NCBI GenBank assembly: GCA_035295225.1
Contig: DATGJI010000052.1
Location: forward strand, 208,035 to 272,034
Direction of reading: 5' to 3'
Length of the DNA stretch: 64,000 nucleotides
Origin: Candidatus Eremiobacteraceae bacterium
GTDB lineage: Bacteria > Vulcanimicrobiota > Vulcanimicrobiia > Eremiobacterales > Eremiobacteraceae
Shown piece after piece: positions 18,178-26,996 of the stretch (within the stretch, counting starts at the first letter, position 1; each line of letters begins with the position of its first letter). The notes beneath the pieces were generated by a model, which was not told the DNA's origin, did no database searches, and saw nothing but the letters and a program-made list of their open reading frames with translations. Made by a program: the position numbers and the translations under genes.

Positions 18178-19911
18178 CTAGATCTCCATGACCACCGGAA
18201 CGATCATCGGTCTGCGTTTTGTGCGGTCGAACACGAACTTGGACAGTCCTTTGTGGATGTCGTCGCGGATCGCCGTCCACTCGGTGATGCCGGCGTCGGC
18301 GCCCTCTTCGATGATCGTGTGCGCTTCGCGCCGCACTTCGTCGAGCACGCCGTCGGCCGAAGCCGAATGGTCGAACGTGAAGCCGCGCGACGTGATGTCC
18401 GGTCCGGCCAGGACTTTGCCGTCGACGCTATCGATCGTGACGGTGACGATGATCATGCCGTCGCCCGATAAATGGCGGCGATCGCGCAGCACCACGGTGC
18501 CGACATCGCCCACGCCGAGACCGTCGACGTAGACAGGCGCTGCGGGCGCTTTGCCGACGCGCGCGACCGTATCTCGATCGGTGAACTCGATCACGTCGCC
18601 GTTTTCAACGACGAAGACGTCACTTTGCTCGAGTCCTGTTTTGAACGCGAGCCGCGCATGCTGCACGAGCATTCGGTATTCGCCGTGCACCGGGATGAAG
18701 TACCTGGGCTTCGTGAGATTGAGCATGAGCAGCAGCTCTTCTTGGCAACCGTGTCCGGAGACGTGCGCCAGCCGCTGCTTGCCATAGATGACATTGACGC
18801 CGAGGCGGAAGAGATTGTTGATCGTCCGCCCGATGCTGCGTTCGTTGCCGGGGATCGGCGTCGCCGAGATCACGACGGTGTCACCTCGGACGAGCTTCAC
18901 TTTCCGATGATCGCGCGCTGCCATGCGGGTGAGCGCCGACATCGGCTCGCCCTGGCTGCCCGTGGTGCAGATGACGATGCGCTCCGGCGGATACGACGCG
19001 AGCTCGTGCTCGCGTATCAGCTGCGAAGGCTCGATGTTCAGGTAGCCGTGCTCCATGGCGATGCTCGACACGTTGAGCATGCTGCGGCCGACGAAGCAGA
19101 TCTTGCGGCCGTGGCGCGCCGCCGCGTCCACGGTCTGCTGCAGGCGCGGCACATTCGAAGCGAACATCGTGACGATGATGCGCCCTTCTGCGCGCGCGAA
19201 GATGTCGGCAAACGTCTCTCCGACCACGCGCTCCGAAAGCGTATGACCGGGAAGCTCCGAGTTCGTCGAATCCGAACAGAGCAGCAGCACGCCTTCATTG
19301 CCGTAACCGGCGAGCGCGGCCATGTCGGTCGGCTTGCCGTCGATGGGGGTCTGGTCGAACTTGAAGTCGCCGGTGTGGATGACCGTGCCGAGCGGTGTAT
19401 GCAGCGCGATCGCGCACGAACCCGCGACGCTGTGCGTGACATTGATGAAGTGCGCGCCGATGCCGCCGACCGTGACGGTTTCGCCGGCTTCTACGATATG
19501 CGTGACGACGTTTTGGATCTTGTGCTCTTTTAGTTTGCCGCGCAGCAGCGCAAGCGTGACGTCCGTCCCATACACCGGCACGTTGAGTTGGGCGAGGAAG
19601 TAAGGAACGCCCCCGATGTGGTCTTCGTGCGCGTGGGTCAGAAGCAGACCGCGCACCTTGCGTTTGCGCTCGAGCAGATAGGTGATCTCGTCGATGACCA
19701 GGTCGACGCCGAGCATCTCTTCTTCCGGGAATTGGACGCCGGCGTCCACGACCACGATGTCATCGCGCGTCTCGAACACCGTCATGTTGCGGCCGATTTC
19801 GCCGCAACCGCCTAGGGGGATGACTCGGAGGTATTGGCCGTCGCGGGGCGGATCGGGCAAAGGGTCATTTGAATCGCGCGTGCTCGCGACCGGGAAAAAC
19901 TCATGTAGCAT
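18178..19911 (-). CDS. rnj: ribonuclease J
   Basis: RNase J is a metallo-beta-lactamase/beta-CASP nuclease with endo- and 5'-exonuclease activity in RNA turnover and rRNA maturation. The metal motif HAHEDHIGG is at about 93-101, and further ligands lie in HSVAGS and HTGDFKFD. The beta-CASP region has CSDSTNSELPG and TTGSQGEP, and a C-terminal RNase J domain follows (577 residues). RNase J rather than RNase E as the main mRNA nuclease points away from classical Proteobacteria. The start is the only ATG near the 5' end. Confidence 0.96.
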   Translation of the reverse strand: MLHEFFPVASTRDSNDPLPDPPRDGQYLRVIPLGGCGEIGRNMTVFETRDDIVVVDAGVQFPEEEMLGVDLVIDEITYLLERKRKVRGLLLTHAHEDHIGGVPYFLAQLNVPVYGTDVTLALLRGKLKEHKIQNVVTHIVEAGETVTVGGIGAHFINVTHSVAGSCAIALHTPLGTVIHTGDFKFDQTPIDGKPTDMAALAGYGNEGVLLLCSDSTNSELPGHTLSERVVGETFADIFARAEGRIIVTMFASNVPRLQQTVDAAARHGRKICFVGRSMLNVSSIAMEHGYLNIEPSQLIREHELASYPPERIVICTTGSQGEPMSALTRMAARDHRKVKLVRGDTVVISATPIPGNERSIGRTINNLFRLGVNVIYGKQRLAHVSGHGCQEELLLMLNLTKPRYFIPVHGEYRMLVQHARLAFKTGLEQSDVFVVENGDVIEFTDRDTVARVGKAPAAPVYVDGLGVGDVGTVVLRDRRHLSGDGMIIVTVTIDSVDGKVLAGPDITSRGFTFDHSASADGVLDEVRREAHTIIEEGADAGITEWTAIRDDIHKGLSKFVFDRTKRRPMIVPVVMEI

Positions 19912-19954
19912 ATGGGCTCATTCGCCGCCGGCGCGCTATTTGCCCCCACGTGTT

Positions 19955-20452
19955 TCACCAGGGCTGCAAGGTCCATCGCAATGCGGCCGGTTGGAATTGT
20001 GCCGGGCAGAGCATCTCGATCGAGCGAGATTCGCCGGGCGCGATCGAATCCACGGCGTATGCGAGGTCGACGTTTCTTCCAGCGGCGTCTTCGACGTGCG
20101 CGATGAGCAAGCCGGTGAACGGCTGGTGAGACTGATTGCGCACTCTGGCGTGTACGATCGGGCTGCCGAGAAAATCGAGTATGATCGAAGACGGGCCGAC
20201 CTCGATATCGGAGAGATTCATCGCCGTATCGAGTCTGACGAGGGGCGTCTCCGTCTCGGTGAGCGCCAAGAAATCTTCCAGCGCCGCTTCGCGGCGTGTG
20301 AGCGCGGCGATCACCGCAAGCCGGACAACGCGGCGCCGGATGACGCGCTCGGTCGCTATGGGCGTTGAACGCGGCGCCGCCGGGTGGCGCTTCCGTTTCG
20401 GGCGCGCGTGAAGCAATGCGCTGAGAGCTGCGGCCGCAATGAGCGTAGTCAT
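19955..20452 (-). CDS. hypothetical secreted protein, 165 residues
   Basis: The product begins MTTLIAAAALSALLHARPKR, a short hydrophobic stretch that could be a signal peptide, then a basic region. Its C-terminal half (VHARVRNQSHQPFTGLLIAH, then VDSIAPGESRSIEM) resembles an immunoglobulin-like beta sandwich of the kind seen in secreted proteins with an NxS-rich strand. No family is recognised. It is 43 bases upstream of RNase J on the same strand and may be co-transcribed with it. Confidence 0.6.
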   Translation of the reverse strand: MTTLIAAAALSALLHARPKRKRHPAAPRSTPIATERVIRRRVVRLAVIAALTRREAALEDFLALTETETPLVRLDTAMNLSDIEVGPSSIILDFLGSPIVHARVRNQSHQPFTGLLIAHVEDAAGRNVDLAYAVDSIAPGESRSIEMLCPAQFQPAALRWTLQPW

Positions 20453-20619
20453 GGCGCGCGTATCCCGCGTCGCTGGCCGCGCGGAAACCGGCCGCCGCTT
20501 ATTTGTGGCTTTGGAGCAACGTCAAGAACGATTCGAACTTCAACATGTGGCCTTCGCGGGCGCTCCATCGCCGTACGACGTCGATATCAACCTCTTGGGC
20601 GAAGAGAATTGACCGATTT

Positions 20620-20967
20620 TCAAAGTGTTTTTCGAGCGCGTCTTGGACGACGCCGCAACGTCGACGCGAGTGTTCGGAGGTCTTCTCTCGCTTCGCCTAG
20701 TCTGGCAAGGAGCCGGCCGAGTTCGCGCGCGGCGAAATATCGAGGATTGACAGAGACGCGCCTTTCTTTTCCGATGATCCGCGACGCCGTGAGACCTTCG
20801 GCATCGAACGCTGCGACGATCCGCTGGACGGACGACAAACTGGAACCCGTCAAGCGTGCAAGTTCGCGCGGGTAGCTTTCTTCGAGGAGTGCGAGCAGAA
20901 TGAGTATGTCCGTTCGCAGCAGAGATCCGAAGGCTCGTGATCTCTGATCTAGGCTATTGCCTTTCAT
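20620..20967 (-). CDS. winged helix-turn-helix transcriptional regulator, possible C-terminal frameshift
   Basis: The first 80 residues form a winged HTH domain (ILLALLEESYPRELARLTGS, then SLSSVQRIVAAFDAEG) like ArsR- or MarR-type regulators, including those next to nucleotidyltransferase genes. In the called frame the product ends RRRPRRARKTL after 115 residues. One base further on, another frame continues smoothly with ALEKHFENRSILFAQEVDID and ends SFLTLLQSHK with TAA at 20499-20501. Moving frame near 20640-20650 would extend the protein by about 40 natural-looking residues. The gene is divergent from gntR, and a repeated operator-like motif lies between them. Confidence 0.75.
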   Translation of the reverse strand: MKGNSLDQRSRAFGSLLRTDILILLALLEESYPRELARLTGSSLSSVQRIVAAFDAEGLTASRIIGKERRVSVNPRYFAARELGRLLARLGEAREDLRTLASTLRRRPRRARKTL

Positions 20968-21004
20968 GAGACAAGTATACTAAATCCGCAAGGCATCGCA
21001 CCGG

Positions 21005-21036
21005 AATTTCGGTCATACGACCTAAAATTTCGGTCA
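21005..21036. promoter_or_regulatory. direct repeat AATTTCGGTCA, operator candidate
   Basis: AATTTCGGTCA occurs at 21005-21015 and again at 21026-21036. The copies are 21 bases apart, two helical turns, so a regulator could bind both on one DNA face. They lie between the divergent HTH and gntR genes, just upstream of the gntR promoter. Confidence 0.5.
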
Positions 21037-21058
21037 ATCGGATCGCTGACGATAACGC

Positions 21059-21088
21059 TTGACAAGCTACCCGTTTGACCGCTATGAT
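21059..21088 (+). promoter_or_regulatory. sigma-70 type promoter of the gntR exporter operon
   Basis: The -35 box TTGACA (21059-21064) matches consensus, and the -10 box TATGAT (21083-21088) has five of six consensus bases. The spacer is 18 bases. Transcription would start near 21095, about 40 bases before gntR. Confidence 0.7.
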
Positions 21089-21136
21089 TACGATGTCTTA
21101 AACCACTAGGACAATGAGACAGGATATGAACGAGTA

Positions 21137-21523
21137 GTGCTCTTCCACCTGGATTCGGCAAGCGCCATTCCGGTCTACGTCCAGCTCCGAGAGCAGGTGC
21201 TGCATGCGATCTCCCGCGGTTCGTTGCGCATCGGCGACCAACTGCCGACGGTACGCGAAGTCGCTGTGGCCCTTGCGATCAACCCAAACACGGTCAACCA
21301 CGCCTACGCCGCGCTCGAACGCGAGGGCGTCCTCGTCAGCAAGCGCGGTCGCGGAACATTCATCGCGGGCGGCGGGCGGCCCGAAGACGACGCTGCGCGG
21401 ATCACGCGGCTGAACGACATCGCGCGCCGCGCGCTCGGGGAAACGCGAGCGTTCGGTTTCGCACCCAAGGAACTCATCGACGCTGTGGCGCGCATCGCGC
21501 GCGAAGACCACGAAGGAGAATGA
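21137..21523 (+). CDS. GntR-family regulator, YtrA type
   Basis: This 128-residue protein has the GntR winged helix (PVYVQLREQVLHAISRGSLR, then LPTVREVAVALAINPNTVNH) and only a short C-terminal helix region. That is the YtrA subfamily, whose members usually control an adjacent ABC transporter operon. It is the first gene of such an operon here and overlaps the SPFH gene at its stop. The start is GTG 21137; an ATG 11 bases earlier runs into a stop. Autoregulation through the upstream region is likely but not shown. Confidence 0.92.
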   Translation: MLFHLDSASAIPVYVQLREQVLHAISRGSLRIGDQLPTVREVAVALAINPNTVNHAYAALEREGVLVSKRGRGTFIAGGGRPEDDAARITRLNDIARRALGETRAFGFAPKELIDAVARIAREDHEGE

Positions 21524-22521
21524 TGGAGATGCCAATCATCACCAGCACGCCATCCGCCTCGAAGGACGCATCGGGTCCCTCGGGCGCCGTGGCGCAAGGA
21601 ACCGCATCCATCCACTTCGGCAATCCGGTATCGTGGCTCTTGGCGGGCATCATCACGCTCGCCGGCGTCATCGGCACCGCGACGATCGGCAATCCCGTCT
21701 GCGTCGTCACCGCGCTGATCGTCGCCGTCTTGCTCCTCGTCACACTGCAGATCGCAACGGTGTGGGAACGCGCGGTGGTCTTGCGGTTCGGCCACTTCCG
21801 CGCGCTCGCCGGCCCCGGCGTGTTCTTCCTTATACCTGCGGTCGACACGATCGCGGCGTGGATCGATCAACGCGTGCAGACCAGCACATTCACCGCTGAA
21901 GAAACGCTGACCAAGGATACCGTGCCGGTCGACGTGGACGCCGTGCTCTTCTGGGTAGCGTGGGATGCCAAGAAGGCCGCGCTTGAAGTCGCCTCCTACC
22001 GCGACGCGATCGGATGGGCGGCCCAGACCGCGCTGCGCGACATCATCGGAACCACGAACCTCTCGGACCTCCTCAGCAATAGACAAGCCGTCGACGACAA
22101 GCTCCAGCACACCATCGACGCCCGAACCACACCGTGGGGGATCACGGTGCAGTCGGTCGAGATCCGCGATATCAAGATCCCCGACAACCTTCAGGATGCC
22201 ATGTCCCGACAGGCCCAAGCAGAGCGCGAGCGCGAAGCACGCGTTATCCTCGGAGACGCCGAGCGACAGATCGCGGCTTCCTTCATGGAAGCCGCGAAGC
22301 AATACGAAGGCAACAACGTAGCGCTGCACTTGCGGGCTATGAATATGCTCTACGAAGGCTTGAAAGAGCGAGGGGCAATGATCATCGTGCCGAGCACGGC
22401 CGTCGAGACGATGGGCCTGGGCGCGATAACGGGGTTGTCGGCTTTGAGCGGGGCGCTGCCAGGATTGACGGCAGCGAGCCCGACCGCGCCGCCTTCCCCA
22501 GCTTCAGGAGGAAACGGATGA
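21520..22521 (+). CDS. SPFH/band 7 (stomatin-like) membrane protein
   Basis: Two hydrophobic segments (about 38-80) precede an SPFH domain (VWERAVVLRFGHFRALAGPG, then FFLIPAVDTIAAWIDQRVQT), an Ala/Glu/Arg-rich coiled coil (about 230-265) and a hydrophobic, Pro-rich tail. Stomatin-like proteins form membrane-bound oligomers that organise or stabilise other membrane proteins. The gene overlaps gntR at its start and the next gene at its stop. ATG at 21520 or 21523 could be used. A role in organising the exporter encoded downstream is inference. Confidence 0.92.
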   Translation: MMEMPIITSTPSASKDASGPSGAVAQGTASIHFGNPVSWLLAGIITLAGVIGTATIGNPVCVVTALIVAVLLLVTLQIATVWERAVVLRFGHFRALAGPGVFFLIPAVDTIAAWIDQRVQTSTFTAEETLTKDTVPVDVDAVLFWVAWDAKKAALEVASYRDAIGWAAQTALRDIIGTTNLSDLLSNRQAVDDKLQHTIDARTTPWGITVQSVEIRDIKIPDNLQDAMSRQAQAEREREARVILGDAERQIAASFMEAAKQYEGNNVALHLRAMNMLYEGLKERGAMIIVPSTAVETMGLGAITGLSALSGALPGLTAASPTAPPSPASGGNG

Positions 22522-23228
22522 TCGCAGCGGTTTTTCTTGCCGCGGCGGTTGCGGCTGCGGCCGCGCCGCCCGACGGCACGTACACATACGATATCGCAAC
22601 CGGCGGACAGGTCTCGTCGGCTACAGTGACGATCAAGCGCGACGCTGTCGGGCTGCATGTCGACGAAAACACCTCGATCGCCAGCAAGAGCGCAACCGCG
22701 ACGTTGGTTCTCGATCCCATGACCCTCGCGCCGATCTCGTACGTCGCGGCGTATAACCCCGGCTCATCGAACCCGAGTTCCGTCGCGATCTCGTTCAACG
22801 GTCAAAGCGCGTCGGAAACCGTGGACGGGCAATCGGGTCAGCCGATCGGCATCGCGCCGCTCGTCGGCGCACCGAAGATGCTCGTGCTCGATGGCGCGTT
22901 GCTCGCGGGTTTCGTGGTATTGCCGGCGATCGCGTCGAGTTCGTCCGACAACAGCATGACGGCTATCGTCGCCGCCAACGGCACGGCGTATCCGATCGTG
23001 ATCGACCGCAAACTGAAGGCAGCGCATCCCGTCAGCGTGCCTGCCGGCGACACCTCGGTCTCCGTGATCACGCCGACCGCGTTCACCATCTGGTATGACC
23101 CGCGAACACTGGTCATGGACGAGCTCGACGTGCCGCTGCAAGGCGTCACGGAAACGCTCCGCAAGCACAGCGCCGCAGCCCCCACGGGCGAGAATCCGGC
23201 GGCGTTCGCCTTAGTTGGGAGGCACTAG
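22518..23228 (+). CDS. secreted protein of unknown function, 236 residues
   Basis: The product opens with a signal peptide (MIAAVFLAAAVAAAAAPPDG) and then looks like a beta-rich periplasmic protein (GTYTYDIATGGQVSSATVTI). The start ATG 22518 overlaps the SPFH stop and follows AGGAGGAAACGG, a strong ribosome binding site. The alternation of strands and Gly/Ser turns recalls lipid-binding or beta-barrel-like periplasmic folds, but I recognise no family. Coupled within the exporter operon. Confidence 0.8.
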   Translation: MIAAVFLAAAVAAAAAPPDGTYTYDIATGGQVSSATVTIKRDAVGLHVDENTSIASKSATATLVLDPMTLAPISYVAAYNPGSSNPSSVAISFNGQSASETVDGQSGQPIGIAPLVGAPKMLVLDGALLAGFVVLPAIASSSSDNSMTAIVAANGTAYPIVIDRKLKAAHPVSVPAGDTSVSVITPTAFTIWYDPRTLVMDELDVPLQGVTETLRKHSAAAPTGENPAAFALVGRH

Positions 23229-23969
23229 ATGACGACCGATAGCACCGGACCCGACGCGCCGCCGCCAGTTCCCCCGGCCGCGAAGCCAAACGGCTTGGCG
23301 ACGTACTTAGGCATCCTGTTCTCGCCGGGTGAATCGTTCGCCACACTCGCGCGCACGCCGATGTGGGGTTGGGCCGCTATCGTCGGCCTCATCTGCATGG
23401 TCGTTGCGACGATTGTCCAGCTGCCGGAGATCGCTAAGGTCTCCCAGGTCCAGTTCGCCCAGCAACTTTCGCAGATGCCGGCCGATAGACAAGCAGCCGC
23501 AACAGCGACCATGGCGAGCGTTTCGCACGCAGTGCCGGTCTTCGCAGCCATCGGTTCACTGGTGGTTCCCTGGATCATCTGGCTCGTGGCCGCGGTCGTC
23601 TTCCTCATCGCCGGCGCCGCCACAAAGTCTTCGACGAAGTTCACCGACGCATGGGTGCTTGCGGTCAATTCGTTTGTCGTCGTCGCTTTGACCGCGATCA
23701 TCAATGCGATCATCGTGGCCATGCGCGGTCCGGATGCGATCACCAGAGCGAGCGATGCGTACGCGATCCCCTCTCTCGGATTGATCGCGCAGAGCCAACC
23801 AAAGTTGTTCGCTTTCCTCTACGCGTTCAACCCGCTCGCGCTCTGGTACTACGTCGTTGCAGCGATCGGTCTGCAGATCGTCATGCGCATGAAACCGGGC
23901 GCGGCTTGGATCACTGCCGTCATCTACGCGTTGCTCGGCGCAGCCATCGCCGCGGCGTTCGCGCGATAA
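23229..23969 (+). CDS. Yip1-domain polytopic membrane protein
   Basis: The 246-residue product has a short Pro-rich cytoplasmic start, the YIP1-like segment YLGILFSPGESFATLARTPM and about five membrane helices. Yip1-domain proteins in bacteria are often found beside exporters, but their function is not settled. The ATG immediately follows the previous stop (TAG ATG), with GTTGGGAGGCAC as ribosome binding site. Third of the four non-transport genes at the start of this operon. Confidence 0.85.
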   Translation: MTTDSTGPDAPPPVPPAAKPNGLATYLGILFSPGESFATLARTPMWGWAAIVGLICMVVATIVQLPEIAKVSQVQFAQQLSQMPADRQAAATATMASVSHAVPVFAAIGSLVVPWIIWLVAAVVFLIAGAATKSSTKFTDAWVLAVNSFVVVALTAIINAIIVAMRGPDAITRASDAYAIPSLGLIAQSQPKLFAFLYAFNPLALWYYVVAAIGLQIVMRMKPGAAWITAVIYALLGAAIAAAFAR

Positions 23970-23987
23970 GGAGATAGCGGCCAACAG

Positions 23988-25352
23988 ATGATCGCGACCT
24001 GGTTCGCAGCCGCCGTCGCTTCCGCGATCGTGGCGACGCCTTCGCCTGCTGCACCTGCGGCGCAGCCGATGACACTGGATCAGGCGATCTCGTTTGCGAT
24101 GTCGCACGACGCGACGGTGCTGGCAGCGCGTTCCGCATATGCGGCTGCGGGTGCGCAGCTCGCAGCCAATCGCGCCGCCGGCCTCTTGAACGTCAACGGC
24201 CAGGCACAATCGATCTTGAATCGGCAAAGCTCGAGCAACGCGGGCGCGTTCGCGCAATTCGGGCTCTCGCCCAGCCCGAATTTCTCGCAGAACACGGCGC
24301 AGCTCACCGCCTCGCAAAACGTCTTCGATCTCACCACGACGCTGCAGGCCAAAGAGGCGCAGCGCGCCTACGACGCTGCCGACCGCGATCTGCGGCGCGC
24401 AAAGTCGCAAGCGACGCTCGATGTCATGACGGCTTTTTATGGCTTGGCCGAGGACGCCCAGCTTGTCACGCTCTCGTTGGCGGACCTGAAGTATCAGCAG
24501 GCGCTCGTCCAGATCGCGCAGATCAACTATCAGACGGGTAAAGTCGCCGGCATCGACGTCTTGAAGGCGCGCATCCAGTCGACGACCAGCGAGGAGCACT
24601 CGTCGTCGTCTGAAGCGGACCTCGAAGATGCTCGCCAAAACTTGGCGCAGCTGATCGGCGCACCCGCCGATCAGACATTTGCCTTACCGGACTCGATACC
24701 GGTACCTGCCCCGCCCGCCGGCGATAAGGCGTCGCTGACCGCGCTTGCTTTGCGCGATCGACCCGACTTGCTCGCAGCCTCCGATGCGTTGGATGAGGCG
24801 CTTGTCCTCCGATCGCTCGTCGATGCCTCGGATCGGCCGATCGTGAACCTGACCGGCGGTTGGGGAAACCAGGTCTCTCCGACCAGCAACGCCGCGACGC
24901 TTGCCGCATGCAACAATCCGAGCCACCCGCTCGGCGTGCCGTGTGCGTTGGGCGCGTCGCATTTCTATAGCGTGTCGTTGACGTCGACGTGGACGCTGCC
25001 GGTGCTCGATTGGGGCGCGAAGCACGCGGCGCGCCAGAGCGCTTCGACCGCGGCGGACGAGAAGCGCGCGGCCTATGAAGCCGCGCAGCGTCAAGCCGCG
25101 ATCGACGTCGATCAGGCTTTTCGACGGCTCGCTGTCAACAAGCAGAATCTCGATCTGGCGACTGCGAACGACCAACTCGCAAAACGCAGCGCGGATGTCT
25201 CGCAAGTCCAATACCGCACCGGTCTCATCAGCCAGATCGACGTGCAGTCGGCCGAGCAGACGTATCTTCAAACAGCCAAAGATCTGCTCGACGCGCAAGT
25301 CGGGTACGTGTTGTCTGTTGCAAAGCTCAAACTTGCGGTTGGTGATTTGTGA
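23988..25352 (+). CDS. TolC-family outer-membrane efflux protein
   Basis: The 454-residue product has a signal peptide, then the two-fold repeated coiled-coil plan of TolC channels (MTLDQAISFAMSHDATVLAA in the first half, PVLDWGAKHAARQSASTAAD in the second). Such trimers form the outer-membrane duct of tripartite exporters, so the cell has an outer membrane. The SD sequence ATAAGGAGATAG is clear. It is followed by a repeat and then the membrane-fusion gene, giving a complete exporter set with the genes below. Confidence 0.95.
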   Translation: MIATWFAAAVASAIVATPSPAAPAAQPMTLDQAISFAMSHDATVLAARSAYAAAGAQLAANRAAGLLNVNGQAQSILNRQSSSNAGAFAQFGLSPSPNFSQNTAQLTASQNVFDLTTTLQAKEAQRAYDAADRDLRRAKSQATLDVMTAFYGLAEDAQLVTLSLADLKYQQALVQIAQINYQTGKVAGIDVLKARIQSTTSEEHSSSSEADLEDARQNLAQLIGAPADQTFALPDSIPVPAPPAGDKASLTALALRDRPDLLAASDALDEALVLRSLVDASDRPIVNLTGGWGNQVSPTSNAATLAACNNPSHPLGVPCALGASHFYSVSLTSTWTLPVLDWGAKHAARQSASTAADEKRAAYEAAQRQAAIDVDQAFRRLAVNKQNLDLATANDQLAKRSADVSQVQYRTGLISQIDVQSAEQTYLQTAKDLLDAQVGYVLSVAKLKLAVGDL

Positions 25353-25363
25353 TGAATCTCGTC

Positions 25364-25413
25364 GTAGGGCACGCATCGCTTGCCCAGGCGGACCATAAAG
25401 GTCCGCCCTACAT
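25364..25413. repeat. mixed family C/B palindromic repeat
   Basis: A short hairpin arm GTAGGGCACGCATCGCTTGC is followed by GGCGGACC-ATAAA-GGTCCGCCCTACAT, joining a family C-like and a family B half. It lies between the TolC gene and the membrane-fusion gene, inside an operon. Confidence 0.75.
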
Positions 25414-25430
25414 TGGTCAAGGAGAACGCG

Positions 25431-26996
25431 TTGCGGAATAGACCCAAGTGGCTCATACCCGTCATCGTGGTCGCGGGCGTGCTATTGCTCGTCATCCTCG
25501 GCACGGTCACGCGCCACGGCGGCGGCGGCGTGGACGTCACCACGATCGTCGTTTCTCCGTCGAACATGGTCGTGAAGCTGCCTGAAAACGGCGTCGTGGA
25601 TCTGCCGCAGACAGCCACGATCGCGGCGCAGAGCGCAGGCACGGTCGTACGGATCATCGCACACGAAGGCCAGCACGTCTCGCAAGGCGCGTTATTGATG
25701 CTGCTCGACGATCGGCAGGCGGCGGCGAAGGTGGCTGCCGATCAGGCGCAAGCCGCGCAAGCGCGCGCCACGCTGGATAAGGCGCAACAGGCGGAGCAGA
25801 CGTCAGGCGATACGAGCATTCAGACCGTCGCCGGCGCAGAACAGACGCTGTTGCAGGCGCAGGCCAGACTGCAAGCCGACATCAACAGCAAGCGCGAAGG
25901 CCAATTATCGGGCGCGGTCGCGGGATCCGCCGGACTCGGCGTGAGCGGTGAGTCAGAGCTCATCCAACAGCAGCAGCTGCTGCAGGCCGCCACGACCAAT
26001 CTCGAGACAGCACGCGAAACGTACGCATCGGACCAAGCATTGTATAAGATCGACGCCGTATCGCGGCAAGTGCTCGACCGCGATCGCGTGGCCTACGAGC
26101 AAGCGCAGACGGCAGCGGTCGCCGCGCAGCAGCAATACGACCTCGTCAAGCGGCAACTTTCCGATAACGCATCCCAATTCGAAAGCACGATCGAGGCCGA
26201 TCGGCAGGCCGTGGCGAGCGCGCAAGCTGGCGTGCGCCAAGCGCGGGTGCAGGCCGGCAGCGATAAGACGATCGATGTCCGTTCGGGTCAAGCCGGGCTC
26301 GACTCCGCGAACGCACAGCTCGTCATAGACCAAGCCGAACTCGATGCCACGCGCGTGTGCGCGCCGTTCGACGGCGTCGTGCAGTCCGTCGGCACGGTGC
26401 AGTCGTCGCAGGGAACCGGACTCGTGGATCTCGCCGTCGGCGATGCCGTGCAGCCGGGCCAGACGCTGTTCACGTTTGCCGGCAGCGGTCCCATGGTCGT
26501 GAAGGCGCAAGTGGACGAGCAAGATATCATCAACGTCAAGCTTGGCCAACATGCATTCATCAGCGGCGCGGACTTCCCGGGCGAAACGCTCGTCGGCACC
26601 GTCACGCGAATCGCGCCCGTCGTCGTGGCGCAGAGCCAGGCCGGCAACGCAGCCAAGAACGTGGAGACCACGATCTCGCTGGGCCGTTCGTACGATTTCT
26701 TGCGCGACGGCATGTCGGCGGACGTCGACATCGTGACCGGCAAAGCATCGAACGCGCTTACGGTGCCGCAGGTCGCGGTGATCGACGACGGCTCGAAGCA
26801 TTACGTCTACGTGATCAAGTCCGGCACGGCGCACAAAACGTACGTGACCGAAGGCATCAAGAACGACACCGACGTGGTGATTCTGAGCGGCTTGGCAAAA
26901 GGCGACGTCGTAGCGACGACGGGCGTGAAGGACCTCAAAGACGGCGCACGCGTCAACGCCACGGCCGCAACGCCGGCGCCTACATCGAGCAGCTGA
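25431..26996 (+). CDS. periplasmic membrane-fusion protein (HlyD/MacA type)
   Basis: The 521-residue product has one N-terminal membrane helix (about 6-26), a lipoyl/barrel half (GTVVRIIAHEGQHVSQGALL), a very long Ala/Gln-rich coiled coil and the second lipoyl and barrel halves (VCAPFDGVVQSVGTVQSSQG). It should join the inner-membrane transporter to the TolC channel. I chose TTG 25431 because AAGGAGAA lies 6-12 bases upstream; an ATG at 25380 would encode residues from a palindromic repeat. The stop overlaps the next start. Confidence 0.93.
   Translation: MRNRPKWLIPVIVVAGVLLLVILGTVTRHGGGGVDVTTIVVSPSNMVVKLPENGVVDLPQTATIAAQSAGTVVRIIAHEGQHVSQGALLMLLDDRQAAAKVAADQAQAAQARATLDKAQQAEQTSGDTSIQTVAGAEQTLLQAQARLQADINSKREGQLSGAVAGSAGLGVSGESELIQQQQLLQAATTNLETARETYASDQALYKIDAVSRQVLDRDRVAYEQAQTAAVAAQQQYDLVKRQLSDNASQFESTIEADRQAVASAQAGVRQARVQAGSDKTIDVRSGQAGLDSANAQLVIDQAELDATRVCAPFDGVVQSVGTVQSSQGTGLVDLAVGDAVQPGQTLFTFAGSGPMVVKAQVDEQDIINVKLGQHAFISGADFPGETLVGTVTRIAPVVVAQSQAGNAAKNVETTISLGRSYDFLRDGMSADVDIVTGKASNALTVPQVAVIDDGSKHYVYVIKSGTAHKTYVTEGIKNDTDVVILSGLAKGDVVATTGVKDLKDGARVNATAATPAPTSSS

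Noticed and set aside
25380..25430. Upstream ATG start for the membrane-fusion protein
   Set aside because: It would encode residues from a palindromic repeat; the TTG at 25431 has a well-placed AAGGAG.
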